NCBI GenBank assembly: GCA_019685555.1 | Contig: JABFQN010000008.1 | Span: 1 to 64,000 of the forward strand | Length of the DNA: 64,000 nucleotides | Direction: 5' to 3' | DNA from: Candidatus Bathyarchaeota archaeon A05DMB-3 | GTDB taxonomy: Archaea > Thermoproteota > Bathyarchaeia > Bathyarchaeales > Bathycorpusculaceae | Shown: positions 15,410-22,688 of the stretch, one piece after another | Position numbering within the stretch: the first letter of the stretch is position 1 | How the letters are laid out: each line of letters opens with the position of its first letter | Position numbers and translations under genes: made by a program | The notes under the pieces: generated by a model | Databases searched by the model: none | What the model was told of the DNA's origin: nothing | What the model saw: only the letters and a program-made list of their open reading frames with translations

Positions 15410-16537
15410 TTACGGTGGGAGAAATCTGAGTTTTTCTGGTGGTAGTATTTTGTTTATTTGGTTGGCTATTAGCATGTGTAGTCCTCCTTTAAGCATGTTT
15501 AGCGGTGACAAGCTTCTTTCGAGTTCATTATTTGATGAGAGTCTTTTCATCTGCCTTTTAGCATTCGTCTCTATTTTCTTTACAAATTTTTTCATGTGAT
15601 GTTCGTATGCCTTTGCAGCTTCTGAGCCTTCTTCTTCAGCCTTTGTTATGGCTTTTACTGCCAGTCGTCCGCTGAGGGCGGCGTTATCCATCCCCACGCC
15701 TCGATATAAGTCAACTAAGCCCGCAGCATCCCCAAGAAGTAATACTCTTCCTTCACCCAAAAATACGGTGCTTTTCAGTGTTGAAGAGAACCCTTCTTTT
15801 TTGACGATTTGGCCGCGAAGCCCATACTTTTCTTTAACATAGTTGAAGAATCTGTCAGCGTATTCTAGCGGGTTTTCGTTGGCGCCAGTGCCGATAACCC
15901 ACTTGTCATCCTTCAAGTAAACCCATGCAAACATTAATGGGCAGAACTCTCGTTTATAGAACATATAAAGCGTATTTGGGTCCAAATTTGCCTCTCCAAC
16001 AAAATAATAGTTTACCGTCGCCCCTGAGGCTTTTTTATCGAAATCTTGTGGTCGCAGTTTCTTTCTAACCCTTGAAAGCATTCCATCAGCGCCAATAAGA
16101 TAGTGAGCCTTAACTTCCCTATGCTCCCCTTCCGCCGATAATTTAACGATTATTTTGCCTTCGGTTTTATCCGCAACAAAATCAATTAGGGAAGTATTAT
16201 CGTGAAACTCTGCGCCAGCATCTGCTGCTAACGAGTTAAGCCAACTGTCAAAAGTGGATCTCCAAAAATTCAGCATTTTCATTCTGCCTTTCAAAACCTT
16301 ATCCTTCGGAGTGATAATCTCCACTTTAAAGAGTTCGTTTCTGCAAAGCTTCTCCCTGGGTATTTTCTCACCAATAAGCTTTTCAAAATATTGAAACTGA
16401 ATTCCAGAACAAGGCTTATTTCGTGGAGTCTTAAACTTCTCAACTAACAAAGTCCTAAAACCACTTTTAGCAGCAAACCTTGCAGCAACAGAACCAGCCA
16501 CACCCCCACCCACAACAACCACATCATACTTTTCCAT
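15410..16537 (-). CDS. FAD-dependent oxidoreductase, geranylgeranyl-reductase family
   Basis: A 375-residue flavoprotein. The FAD-binding Rossmann motif VVVGGGVAGSVAARFA is at the N-terminus (about 6-21), with IGADGMLSRVRKKL in the middle and the second FAD motif LLLGDAAGLVDLYRGVGMDNA near residue 285. CSGIQFQYFEKL is the Cys-containing segment common in archaeal geranylgeranyl reductases, which saturate isoprenoid chains of ether lipids. The relatives also include other hydroxylase-type FAD enzymes, so the substrate is open. GGGTGA is 5 bases before the ATG at 16537. The gene is alone between sites b and c, as one cassette would be. Confidence 0.85.
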   Translation of the reverse strand: MEKYDVVVVGGGVAGSVAARFAAKSGFRTLLVEKFKTPRNKPCSGIQFQYFEKLIGEKIPREKLCRNELFKVEIITPKDKVLKGRMKMLNFWRSTFDSWLNSLAADAGAEFHDNTSLIDFVADKTEGKIIVKLSAEGEHREVKAHYLIGADGMLSRVRKKLRPQDFDKKASGATVNYYFVGEANLDPNTLYMFYKREFCPLMFAWVYLKDDKWVIGTGANENPLEYADRFFNYVKEKYGLRGQIVKKEGFSSTLKSTVFLGEGRVLLLGDAAGLVDLYRGVGMDNAALSGRLAVKAITKAEEEGSEAAKAYEHHMKKFVKKIETNAKRQMKRLSSNNELERSLSPLNMLKGGLHMLIANQINKILPPEKLRFLPP

Positions 16538-16591
16538 ACCGCTCACCCTAGGTCAATATCCATCTCATTCTCCTATGCTACAAAAATATAG

Positions 16592-16619
16592 CTTTCCGTT
16601 AAGAGACACTAACAGAAAC
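16592..16619. repeat. 28-bp dif-like site c
   Basis: Left arm CTTTCCGTTAA, centre GAGACA, right arm CTAACAGAAAC. It lies 54 bases upstream of the FAD gene start and downstream of the next minus-strand gene. Confidence 0.65.
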
Positions 16620-16662
16620 TGCGAAAATAGAGATTAATTTCATGCTCTGAAAATTTACGCAA

Positions 16663-16968
16663 CTATACTGAAAGAAAAATTATCAGCTGTGTAATGAGTA
16701 TTATTGCGGCAAAGAGAACAACCGTTGTCTTCTTAAGCCTTGGAATAGTCGGCTTAATCTCTCTCAATATTCTTTCCTGAATTGCTTTTACTTCTTCTAA
16801 TGGAACTGAATCGGGATGGGCTTCCCTTAAAGCGCCTGACTTGTCTAAGTTATATAACACTGGGCCGTAAAGTCGCGTTTTCCTTCCGCGAACGATTCTG
16901 ATAACAAAAATACCAGTAATAATTAAAGTGTTAATGAAGGAAAGCACCACCGCTTCAAACAACTGCAT
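16663..16968 (-). CDS. Small two-helix membrane protein
   Basis: About 101 residues from ATG 16968, which has GGGTGAT a few bases upstream. It has an N-terminal hydrophobic segment (AVVLSFINTLIITGIFVI), a charged loop containing RGRKTRLYGP and an amphipathic helix, then a C-terminal segment (TTVVLFAAIILITQLIIFL). No family is recognised. It lies between sites c and d together with a second tiny membrane protein. Confidence 0.6.
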   Translation of the reverse strand: MQLFEAVVLSFINTLIITGIFVIRIVRGRKTRLYGPVLYNLDKSGALREAHPDSVPLEEVKAIQERILREIKPTIPRLKKTTVVLFAAIILITQLIIFLSV

Positions 16969-17234
16969 CAACATCACCCGTTTATAAACCAGCAATGACC
17001 AAAATATATGTCTTAGTTTTTCTTTGATTATTTTGTTTATAAAAAATAGAAAAGGGAAATAGGCTGAAACTGTTCATGGACACTGATAAGTAACAACACT
17101 CAGCACGGTCATTACCGCCATAAGAATAAATGCTAAAAACTTTAGATTGAAAAGGACTAAGACAAACTAAGAATATCATCAAAACTCAAGTTTTCTGTTA
17201 ATACCATCTGAGTTTCCTGCCCCCACCATGTTAC

Positions 17235-17414
17235 TCATCTTCTCTTTCTTAGTAGTTTGTAAATTGTATTGAGAAAGGCTCCTGCTGAGGCGAAGAAAAG
17301 AAAAGCGCCAATTGCACCATTAATCGTTTCACCCCGCATAAAACACCAAACGGAAATCACACCTACACCTAATGTAGTTAATCCCATAAAGATCAATTGT
17401 CTTGTCATCTCCAT
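17235..17414 (-). CDS. 59-residue two-helix membrane protein
   Basis: ATG at 17414 and TGA at 17235 on the minus strand. The product begins MEMTRQLIFMGLTTLGVGV, has two hydrophobic stretches (LIFMGLTTLGVGVISVWCF and GAIGAFLFFASAGAFL) and a basic end (KLLRKRR). It is preceded by GGTGATGG. The coherent hydrophobic pattern and basic C-terminus support a real small gene. Unknown function; shares a cassette-like interval with the gene at 16663-16968. Confidence 0.5.
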   Translation of the reverse strand: MEMTRQLIFMGLTTLGVGVISVWCFMRGETINGAIGAFLFFASAGAFLNTIYKLLRKRR

Positions 17415-17500
17415 TGTCCATCACCGCATACCTGAACCATAGGCAATCACCACAAAAGAATAAAAAATGGGAGAATTAAAAATTTTATACGGTTGCCTTT

Positions 17501-17528
17501 TGTTCCATTAATAACGTTTAATGGAAGA
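17501..17528. repeat. 28-bp dif-like site d
   Basis: Left arm TGTTCCATTAA, centre TAACGT, right arm TTAATGGAAGA. It overlaps the stop codon of the 51-codon frame on the minus strand (17508-17663). Confidence 0.65.
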
Positions 17529-17663
17529 TGGTTTTATTTTGTTGACTTTTTGAAGCAGGTTAATGTCGGCAAAAGCTTTGAGGGCTGGCGTGAAGCCCAC
17601 CCGCGTTAGCTGAGGCTTGGCTGACCCTGCCAAACGTGTAGGCATAATCTTAGCTTCTAACAT
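17508..17663 (-). CDS. Possible 51-residue basic protein between two dif-like sites
   Basis: ATG 17663 to TAA 17508, minus strand. It begins MLEAKIMPTRLAGSAKPQL and is rich in Lys/Arg. A TATA-like CATATATAAAGG (complement of 17711-17723) stands about 50 bases upstream, and the start codon lies inside a 27-nt palindrome (17659-17685). The reading frame continues upstream to 17753, but the palindrome and promoter spacing favour the short form. It fills the 245-bp interval between sites d and e. No family recognised; may be non-coding. Confidence 0.3.
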   Translation of the reverse strand: MLEAKIMPTRLAGSAKPQLTRVGFTPALKAFADINLLQKVNKIKPSSIKRY

Positions 17664-17685
17664 TTTGCCCCGGGGGCATAATGTT
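17659..17685. promoter_or_regulatory. 27-nt near-perfect palindrome
   Basis: Arms AACATTTTGCCCC and GGGGCATAATGTT around a single central G, with one mismatched pair. It lies just downstream of the predicted transcription start of the minus-strand frame and contains its ATG. It could be an operator or an RNA hairpin in the 5' leader. Confidence 0.5.
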
Positions 17686-17710
17686 GCCTTTTTGTTTTGC
17701 CCTGGAAAAG

Positions 17711-17896
17711 CCTTTATATATGCACGTTTTTGGTTTTTCAAAATTTTTTCCAAATGGTTAATGTTTTCGTCGTGTTCTATTAATTCGTATTAACAGAACA
17801 TAAAATCCATAGTTTTGCTAAGCGGGGGCGAAGTTTTACATTTGAGATTAGTTATTAAAAATTGAAAACTGCGTGGGCATAGAGAGTATAAGTATA
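17711..17896 (-). repeat. Recombinase-upstream module, copy C
   Basis: On the minus strand, in order: TATACTTATACTCTC (about 17882-17896), a C-rich patch, dif-like site e about 85 bases later, then GGAAAAAATTTTGAAAAACC and TATA-like CATATATAAAGG. The same order and spacing occur at 18310-18545 and 25525-25745. Copy B there is the upstream region of a recombinase pseudogene. Confidence 0.55.
17773..17800. repeat. 28-bp dif-like site e
   Basis: Left arm TGTTCTATTAA, centre TTCGTA, right arm TTAACAGAACA; arms inverted with one mismatch. It is part of module copy C. Confidence 0.7.
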
Positions 17897-18309
17897 TTTT
17901 AGAATACGTGCCCCCTAGGGGGATGTGGGGTCTGCTTTTTGCATTTGTTCATTTGGAAGTGGCGTTCGTGTGATGATTTACGTACATGCAATTTGATGTG
18001 TAGGCTTTTGAACATTATCCATCCGGGTGTTTGGCTGGGTTTTATTAGTGTTAAGGTTCCAACGGAGACTATGTAGTTTGGATGTGATGAGTAGGCTTTT
18101 TTGCCTCCTTTAGGAAGGGCTACGTCTACAACTTCCAGTCAAGACTTAAAGCATAAACTGCTGTCCTATGCATCTTCAGATTCGGCTACACTTCACCTTG
18201 AAGATTTTGCTGACCTTACCATCCACACAGGGAAGCCAATGAAAATCTATTTAGAAAAATAGAAAATGCGTTGGGGCTTCCCCACTGCCCAAAGCATGTT
18301 AGAATTATA

Positions 18310-18545
18310 TACTTATACTCTCTCTGTTTCGGCGTTTTTGCTTTTTGAGCGGTTTTTTCTATTTAGAAAATTCCCTCCCCGGAGTTTTCAGTCATGAAAG
18401 ATTATGTTCTGTTAAATAATGTTAACAGAAACCACCAAAAGATTATATATTTAGAAAAATTTCAAAAAGCCAAAAAAACCTGTATATAGAGGTTTTTACG
18501 GAAAGGACAATTTTGCAGCCTATTTTTCATTATTTACTTATTAGA
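18310..18545 (+). repeat. Recombinase-upstream module, copy A (orphan)
   Basis: TATACTTATACTCTC at 18310-18324, dif-like site f at 18405, then TTTAGAAAAATTTC AAAAAGCC and GTATATAGAGGTTTTTACGG. It aligns with copy B (25525-25745) through about 18545, but no recombinase follows, so the gene has been lost or the module moved without it. Confidence 0.55.
18405..18432. repeat. 28-bp dif-like site f
   Basis: Left arm TGTTCTGTTAA, centre ATAATG, right arm TTAACAGAAAC. It is part of module copy A. Confidence 0.65.
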
Positions 18546-18696
18546 AAACTAAAACACCCCGCCCAATGTTGGATTACCCCAAAGTTTGATCGTTTCCTCT
18601 ACTCGACAGTTTTATTGGGAGACAACTTGAAACTCTCACCAGTGAGACTTTTCAGAGTGCACGGCGACTCCTCTCTAAGACAGTGATAGCCCAAAA

Positions 18697-18844
18697 TTAT
18701 AACGCGCGTTATAAAAATTAAAGCTCAGAACATAATTGTTATAACACACGTTATGACACGCGTCATGAAGACTTCGCAAATTAGAAACTGTCCTCCTCTT
18801 CTTGCTTGACTTATGTCTTGACCGCGTCTATTACGCGCGTAATA
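18697..18844. repeat. Cluster of four related palindromes
   Basis: TTATAACGCGCGTTATAA (18697-18714) is a perfect 18-bp palindrome. TTATAACACACGTTATGA (18739-18756), TTATGACACGCGTCATGA (18751-18768) and TATTACGCGCGTAATA (18829-18844) are close variants. Four copies of a CG-centred, AT-armed dyad in 148 bases suggest a multi-site protein-binding region such as an operator array or replication-origin iterons of a mobile element. No adjacent gene explains it. Confidence 0.6.
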
Positions 18845-19019
18845 AAAACTTAACCATAGATGTGCATGTCAGACGCAATATCCTTCACCTCATAAATGAC
18901 CTCTTTTACAAAGTGTAGCTAATGCCGCTGAGAAACGCTAAAACATTCAATCCGAGGCCGTCAATAAGTACAGAACCTGACTAAAAACAGTTAAAGTTAA
19001 CACTTTCTTCAAATCAAAA

Positions 19020-19035
19020 CTCTTAACGTTAAGAG
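19020..19035. repeat. 16-bp perfect palindrome
   Basis: CTCTTAACGTTAAGAG, an isolated perfect palindrome about 180 bases after the palindrome cluster. Possible protein-binding site. Confidence 0.4.
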
Positions 19036-19700
19036 TATTCCCAACTATAAGAAGACAATTTCAAGGTCCGGTATTCGTTCTCGAATGCGGTCAGCAAACA
19101 TGCACTTCCATTTCTAAGCCATAATCATACAGTCTCAGCGACTTTATTCTACACATAGTGAAATGTCCCATATAACTATAAGCCTCCTTTCTATGCAACT
19201 GAACTTATATCAAGCATAGAAAGAGTAAACTAAAAAGGAACCATATAAGGTGATTTAATATGTTTATAAGGCGCATTCTCACCCCATGTGAGACTTTTTT
19301 TAACTGAAGGCACAATCTGTAAGCTGTCATGTTTAGGAAGCTTTAAACCAAGCTTCAGTTATCCCATTTTAGCACATTTTTTCATGCAATAACGCATTAA
19401 CCTAGGAAAAACATAAGTAGTCCTGCAGCTTTCGAAGGATAATTTAAAGCGTTCAGCAGAAACAAAACCAGAACACTAGTATGCGTTAAAAATCGTTTTT
19501 TAACTGAATTTTTAACTAAACTCCATCGTAATTTTTAACTCACTCCAAACAAAAGAGAAAAACATGCTTTCTGTGGAAAAGCAGAGTTCAATTTCTTTTT
19601 CTTTCCATTAGCATGTGTTAATTTTAAATAGATCCGAAATAAATAAATCTGGATGAACATGCCAAGTATTGAAGTGCCTTTATACTTCTGGCTTGAAGCA

Positions 19701-19714
19701 CGCCCGAGGCTTTA
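19701..19714 (+). repeat. Putative attR: copy of tRNA-Thr 3' end
   Basis: CGCCCGAGGCTTTA, identical to 299-312. The 11 bases before it agree only partly with the tRNA T arm. It lies five bases beyond the stop codon of the M20 peptidase gene and would mark the right edge of a 19.4-kb integrated island. Confidence 0.45.
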
Positions 19715-19718
19715 CGTC

Positions 19719-21140
19719 TTATAGCATTTTTGAGAGGTTGTCTAGGATGGCTACATAGGATTTTTCGAGGGCTTTTAGGCCTCCTGTTGGGCCTCCTTCT
19801 TCGACGACTAGATATTCGTTTGGTGCGTGGGCTCTTGCTCCGTGGCCTATTCCGCCCATGACGAAGGGTAGGTTTAGGGGTTCGCGATTGAACATGCAGA
19901 AGGGGGCGCTTCCAGCCATGTGGGGCCATATTTCTGGTTCGTAGCCGAATTCGCGGTAAGTTTTCAGTATGGCTTGGACTGCTGGTTCGCGGATGTTTGT
20001 CTTAGCCCATCCGTAGCCTTCTTCCAGCTGCACTATTTTTATTTCTCTGAAGCCATTTTCGTCCAGATGTCTTCTTATTTTTGGGATAACCTCTTCAACC
20101 GTCATGTTGGGTACAAGGCGTACGTCTATCTTGGCTGTTATTTTGTGGGGTAAAACTGTTTTTGTGCCTGGTCCAGTGTATCCGCTCCATATTCCGTCTA
20201 TGTTTAGGGTTGGCGAGTAAAGATATTTTAGCAAAGCTTCTTTCCCGTGGACGTCGTTTGTGAAGCGTTCAACTTTCATCTCTTTTTTGATGGTTTCTTC
20301 GTCGAAGGTTTTCTCCAGTTTTTCTATTAGCTCTAGGTCTTCTGGGCTTGGCGGAGCCACGTTTTCGTAAAAGCCTTTCACTAAAACTTTGTTTCCGTCT
20401 TTTGTTGTTAAGGTGCTTAGGGCTTGTATCATTCTTAGCGCTGGGCTGTCAACCCAAGCCTTGTTGCTTCCATGAATGTCGAATTCTGTAGGTCCATAAC
20501 CCCAGCTTTTTCCGTTGAGTTCCAGTTCGAAGTAGACTATTCCCTTAACGCCTAGAGTCATTTGAACCTTGCCTTTCTCGTCTTGGTCCGCTGTTGGAAA
20601 GAAGACGGCGTCTGCCTCTTTCAGTTTATCCATATATTTGTTTATGAACTCTGGGAGGTGGCGGCTTCCAAGCTCTTCCTCTCCTTCAGCTACAAAAATT
20701 AGGTTCAGCGGGATTTCTTCGCCCACGGCCTTTATAGACTCGCAAGCGTTTAGGAAGGCTCCAAGCTCGCCTTTAGTGTTTATTGCGCCCCTTGCAACTA
20801 GACATTTGCCGAAAGGTTTCATCTCAACAACATGCCCTTCTAGTGGAGGAACAATCCAGCCCGGCTCATCCACAGGTTGTGTGTCATACATCATGTAAAT
20901 TATCACGGTTTTATCTTCGCCAGCGTCGTAAAAACCGTAAACCACAGGATTGCCTGACGTTTCCACAAGTCTGGCATCTTTACAGCCTAAACTCTTTAAA
21001 TAATCTCTAATAAGTGCGGCGCATTCGCGGATTCCAAGGTTTTCAGCTGAAATTGAGGGTTGTCTAACAAGTTCCTTTAAACGGTTAAGGTGTTCTTCAT
21101 AATGTTCTTCGATGTATTTGAAAACTTTTCCCCTATTCAT
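19719..21140 (-). CDS. M20-family metallopeptidase
   Basis: A 473-residue zinc-peptidase-fold protein related to carboxypeptidases and dipeptidases. Visible landmarks: MMYDTQPVD (about 82-90) where most M20 enzymes have GHxDxxP; the second metal segment ARGAINTKGELGAF; catalytic/metal AEGEEELGS; and late HAP in GARAHAPNEYL. The bridging Asp, Glu pair and late His are kept, but the first His ligand is Met. This subgroup may bind metal differently. The dimerisation domain lies at about 205-330. It stands alone, convergent with the island's right edge. Confidence 0.85.
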   Translation of the reverse strand: MNRGKVFKYIEEHYEEHLNRLKELVRQPSISAENLGIRECAALIRDYLKSLGCKDARLVETSGNPVVYGFYDAGEDKTVIIYMMYDTQPVDEPGWIVPPLEGHVVEMKPFGKCLVARGAINTKGELGAFLNACESIKAVGEEIPLNLIFVAEGEEELGSRHLPEFINKYMDKLKEADAVFFPTADQDEKGKVQMTLGVKGIVYFELELNGKSWGYGPTEFDIHGSNKAWVDSPALRMIQALSTLTTKDGNKVLVKGFYENVAPPSPEDLELIEKLEKTFDEETIKKEMKVERFTNDVHGKEALLKYLYSPTLNIDGIWSGYTGPGTKTVLPHKITAKIDVRLVPNMTVEEVIPKIRRHLDENGFREIKIVQLEEGYGWAKTNIREPAVQAILKTYREFGYEPEIWPHMAGSAPFCMFNREPLNLPFVMGGIGHGARAHAPNEYLVVEEGGPTGGLKALEKSYVAILDNLSKML

Positions 21141-21241
21141 TGTAATTCACCTTTAATGGTTCCTAAATATTTACGCACATTTTAATAAAGGGTTTTTGGA
21201 ATCATGCTCTGGATAATTTAATATATGCAATTTAAGATTTA

Positions 21242-21967
21242 ATGAAGATTAGAGGGAAAGTTTTGCCCTTGGATGACCCCCTAACCATCGCGTTGATAGT
21301 TACAGCCATAGGGGTGATTCCCGCGTTTTTCATAATTTTTTATGCCATGAGGAAACGATGGAGAAAGGAAGAGCGGGTTGCAGAAGAGAAGGTAGAAATG
21401 GAGGCAAAAAGTTTGCCTTTCAAAGTTGTTAAGACGGTTTCTCAGGAAGAGGCTGCGAGGGCAAGGGAAGAGCTCAGAATATTGGATTTGGAGAGGGAAA
21501 TACTGAGCGACGCTATTAGAAGGCTTTATGAGGCGCATGCTGAGGGCAAAATAACTGAAGAGGAGAGGGAAAGGCTTGCGCAGACCTATAAGGAGAGGAT
21601 GATGTCCGTTAAGGAAGCCATCTCAAAAGACGAGTCTCTTGTGGCGTTACACGAGCTTGAAGCCATGCAAGAAGACTTAATAAAGCTTTTCAGCGAACGC
21701 TTCGACGAAATAAGCGGCAAAATTGAGGAGCTTCGCTCAAAGGTTGAAGCAAAACCCATAAAAGAGATAACGATACCAGCAGTAGCCAAGCCCGCCAAAC
21801 CAGCAGAGAAAGCGGAAAAGCCGGAAGCAGAGGAAAAGGCGAAAAAGAAGAGAAAGCCGCCAGCTAAGCCTTCCCCAAGAACAGAAGCTGAAAAGCGTAT
21901 AGAAGAAATTAGGGCTGAAGTGGAAAAGGTTTTGGAAAGACTGGGGCAGATGGAAATTGAAACCTAA
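21242..21967 (+). CDS. Membrane-anchored coiled-coil protein
   Basis: 241 residues: an N-terminal transmembrane helix (ALIVTAIGVIPAFFIIFYA, about 13-31), then a long Glu/Lys/Arg-rich coiled coil (about 60-170), an Ala/Pro/Lys linker (KPAKPAEKAEKPEAEEKAKK) and a short C-terminal helix. Probably cytoplasmic with a single anchor. It overlaps rpiA by 11 bases, so the two are co-transcribed. No function is recognised. Confidence 0.7.
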   Translation: MKIRGKVLPLDDPLTIALIVTAIGVIPAFFIIFYAMRKRWRKEERVAEEKVEMEAKSLPFKVVKTVSQEEAARAREELRILDLEREILSDAIRRLYEAHAEGKITEEERERLAQTYKERMMSVKEAISKDESLVALHELEAMQEDLIKLFSERFDEISGKIEELRSKVEAKPIKEITIPAVAKPAKPAEKAEKPEAEEKAKKKRKPPAKPSPRTEAEKRIEEIRAEVEKVLERLGQMEIET

Positions 21968-22670
21968 AAAGGAAGAGGATGTGGAAAAAGCCAAAAGAAA
22001 CGCGGCGTTGGAAGCCGTAAAACACGTTAAAAACGGCTTTGTGTTGGGGCTTGGAAGCGGAAGCACAGTAGCCTATGCCGTTGATGAAATGGGAAGAAGA
22101 ATAAAGGCTGAACACCTTCACGTGAAAGTTGTTCCCACTTCTTATCAAGCTTTCCTGCTCGCTGTTAAAAATGGCATCCCAACAACAACATTGGAGGAGC
22201 ACATCACTCTAGACTTGACGATCGACGGAGCAGACCAGATAGATGAAAACTTAGACCTAATAAAGGGTATGGGGGGCGCCTTAACCCGTGAAAAAATAGT
22301 CGCTGCAGCGTCTAAAAACCTCATAATAATTGCAGATGAACGGAAAAAAGCTAAAATTCTAGGGGAAAATGGTCAACAAGTGCCAATAGAAGTCGTGCCC
22401 TTTGCTTCACGGTTTGTAATTAAGAAGGTAGAAGAACTTGAAGGGAAACCTAAAATAAGGGAAAGCACAGGGAAGGTTGGGCCGGTTATAACTGACAATG
22501 GGAACTTCATAATTGACGTTGATTTTGGACTTATAAAAGATCCAGCTAAGTTGGAAAGGAGGTTGAAGGCTATTCCAGGGGTTGTTGAAACTGGACTTTT
22601 CGTTGGTATGGCTGACATGGTTTATTTAGGTAAAAAAGTGGGTGTTGAGAAGCTGGAACGTAAAGGATAA
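21957..22670 (+). CDS. rpiA: Ribose-5-phosphate isomerase A
   Basis: Interconverts ribose 5-phosphate and ribulose 5-phosphate in the non-oxidative pentose phosphate pathway. GLGSGSTVAY (about 32-41) and DGADQIDENLDLIKG (active-site Asp-Asp region, about 88-102) followed by GGALTREK with the catalytic Glu are all present. Its 237 residues are normal. It starts with TTG at 21957 inside the end of the coiled-coil gene. Confidence 0.95.
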   Translation: MKPKKEEDVEKAKRNAALEAVKHVKNGFVLGLGSGSTVAYAVDEMGRRIKAEHLHVKVVPTSYQAFLLAVKNGIPTTTLEEHITLDLTIDGADQIDENLDLIKGMGGALTREKIVAAASKNLIIIADERKKAKILGENGQQVPIEVVPFASRFVIKKVEELEGKPKIRESTGKVGPVITDNGNFIIDVDFGLIKDPAKLERRLKAIPGVVETGLFVGMADMVYLGKKVGVEKLERKG

Positions 22671-22688
22671 CGCTGTGCGTAAAACGGT

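Larger units (their letters stand above)
17801..19700. other. 1.9-kb gene-poor region
   Basis: No intact gene is seen. It holds module copies C (edge) and A, dif-like site f, a palindrome cluster and several AT-rich stretches. A 53-codon open stretch at about 18101-18262 (plus strand), ending TIHTGKPMKIYLEK, looks like a decayed protein C-terminus. The segment 17882-18324 is bounded by inverted copies of TATACTTATACTCTC. Confidence 0.5.

Noticed and set aside
17191-17218. Half-site TTTTCTGTTAA resembling a dif-like left arm
   Set aside because: The right arm (CTGAGTTTCCT) matches only in the first four bases; kept out of the site list.
19624-19929. Arg/Pro-rich 101-codon frame
   Set aside because: It is a shifted frame over the end of the M20 peptidase gene and the att-like repeat.
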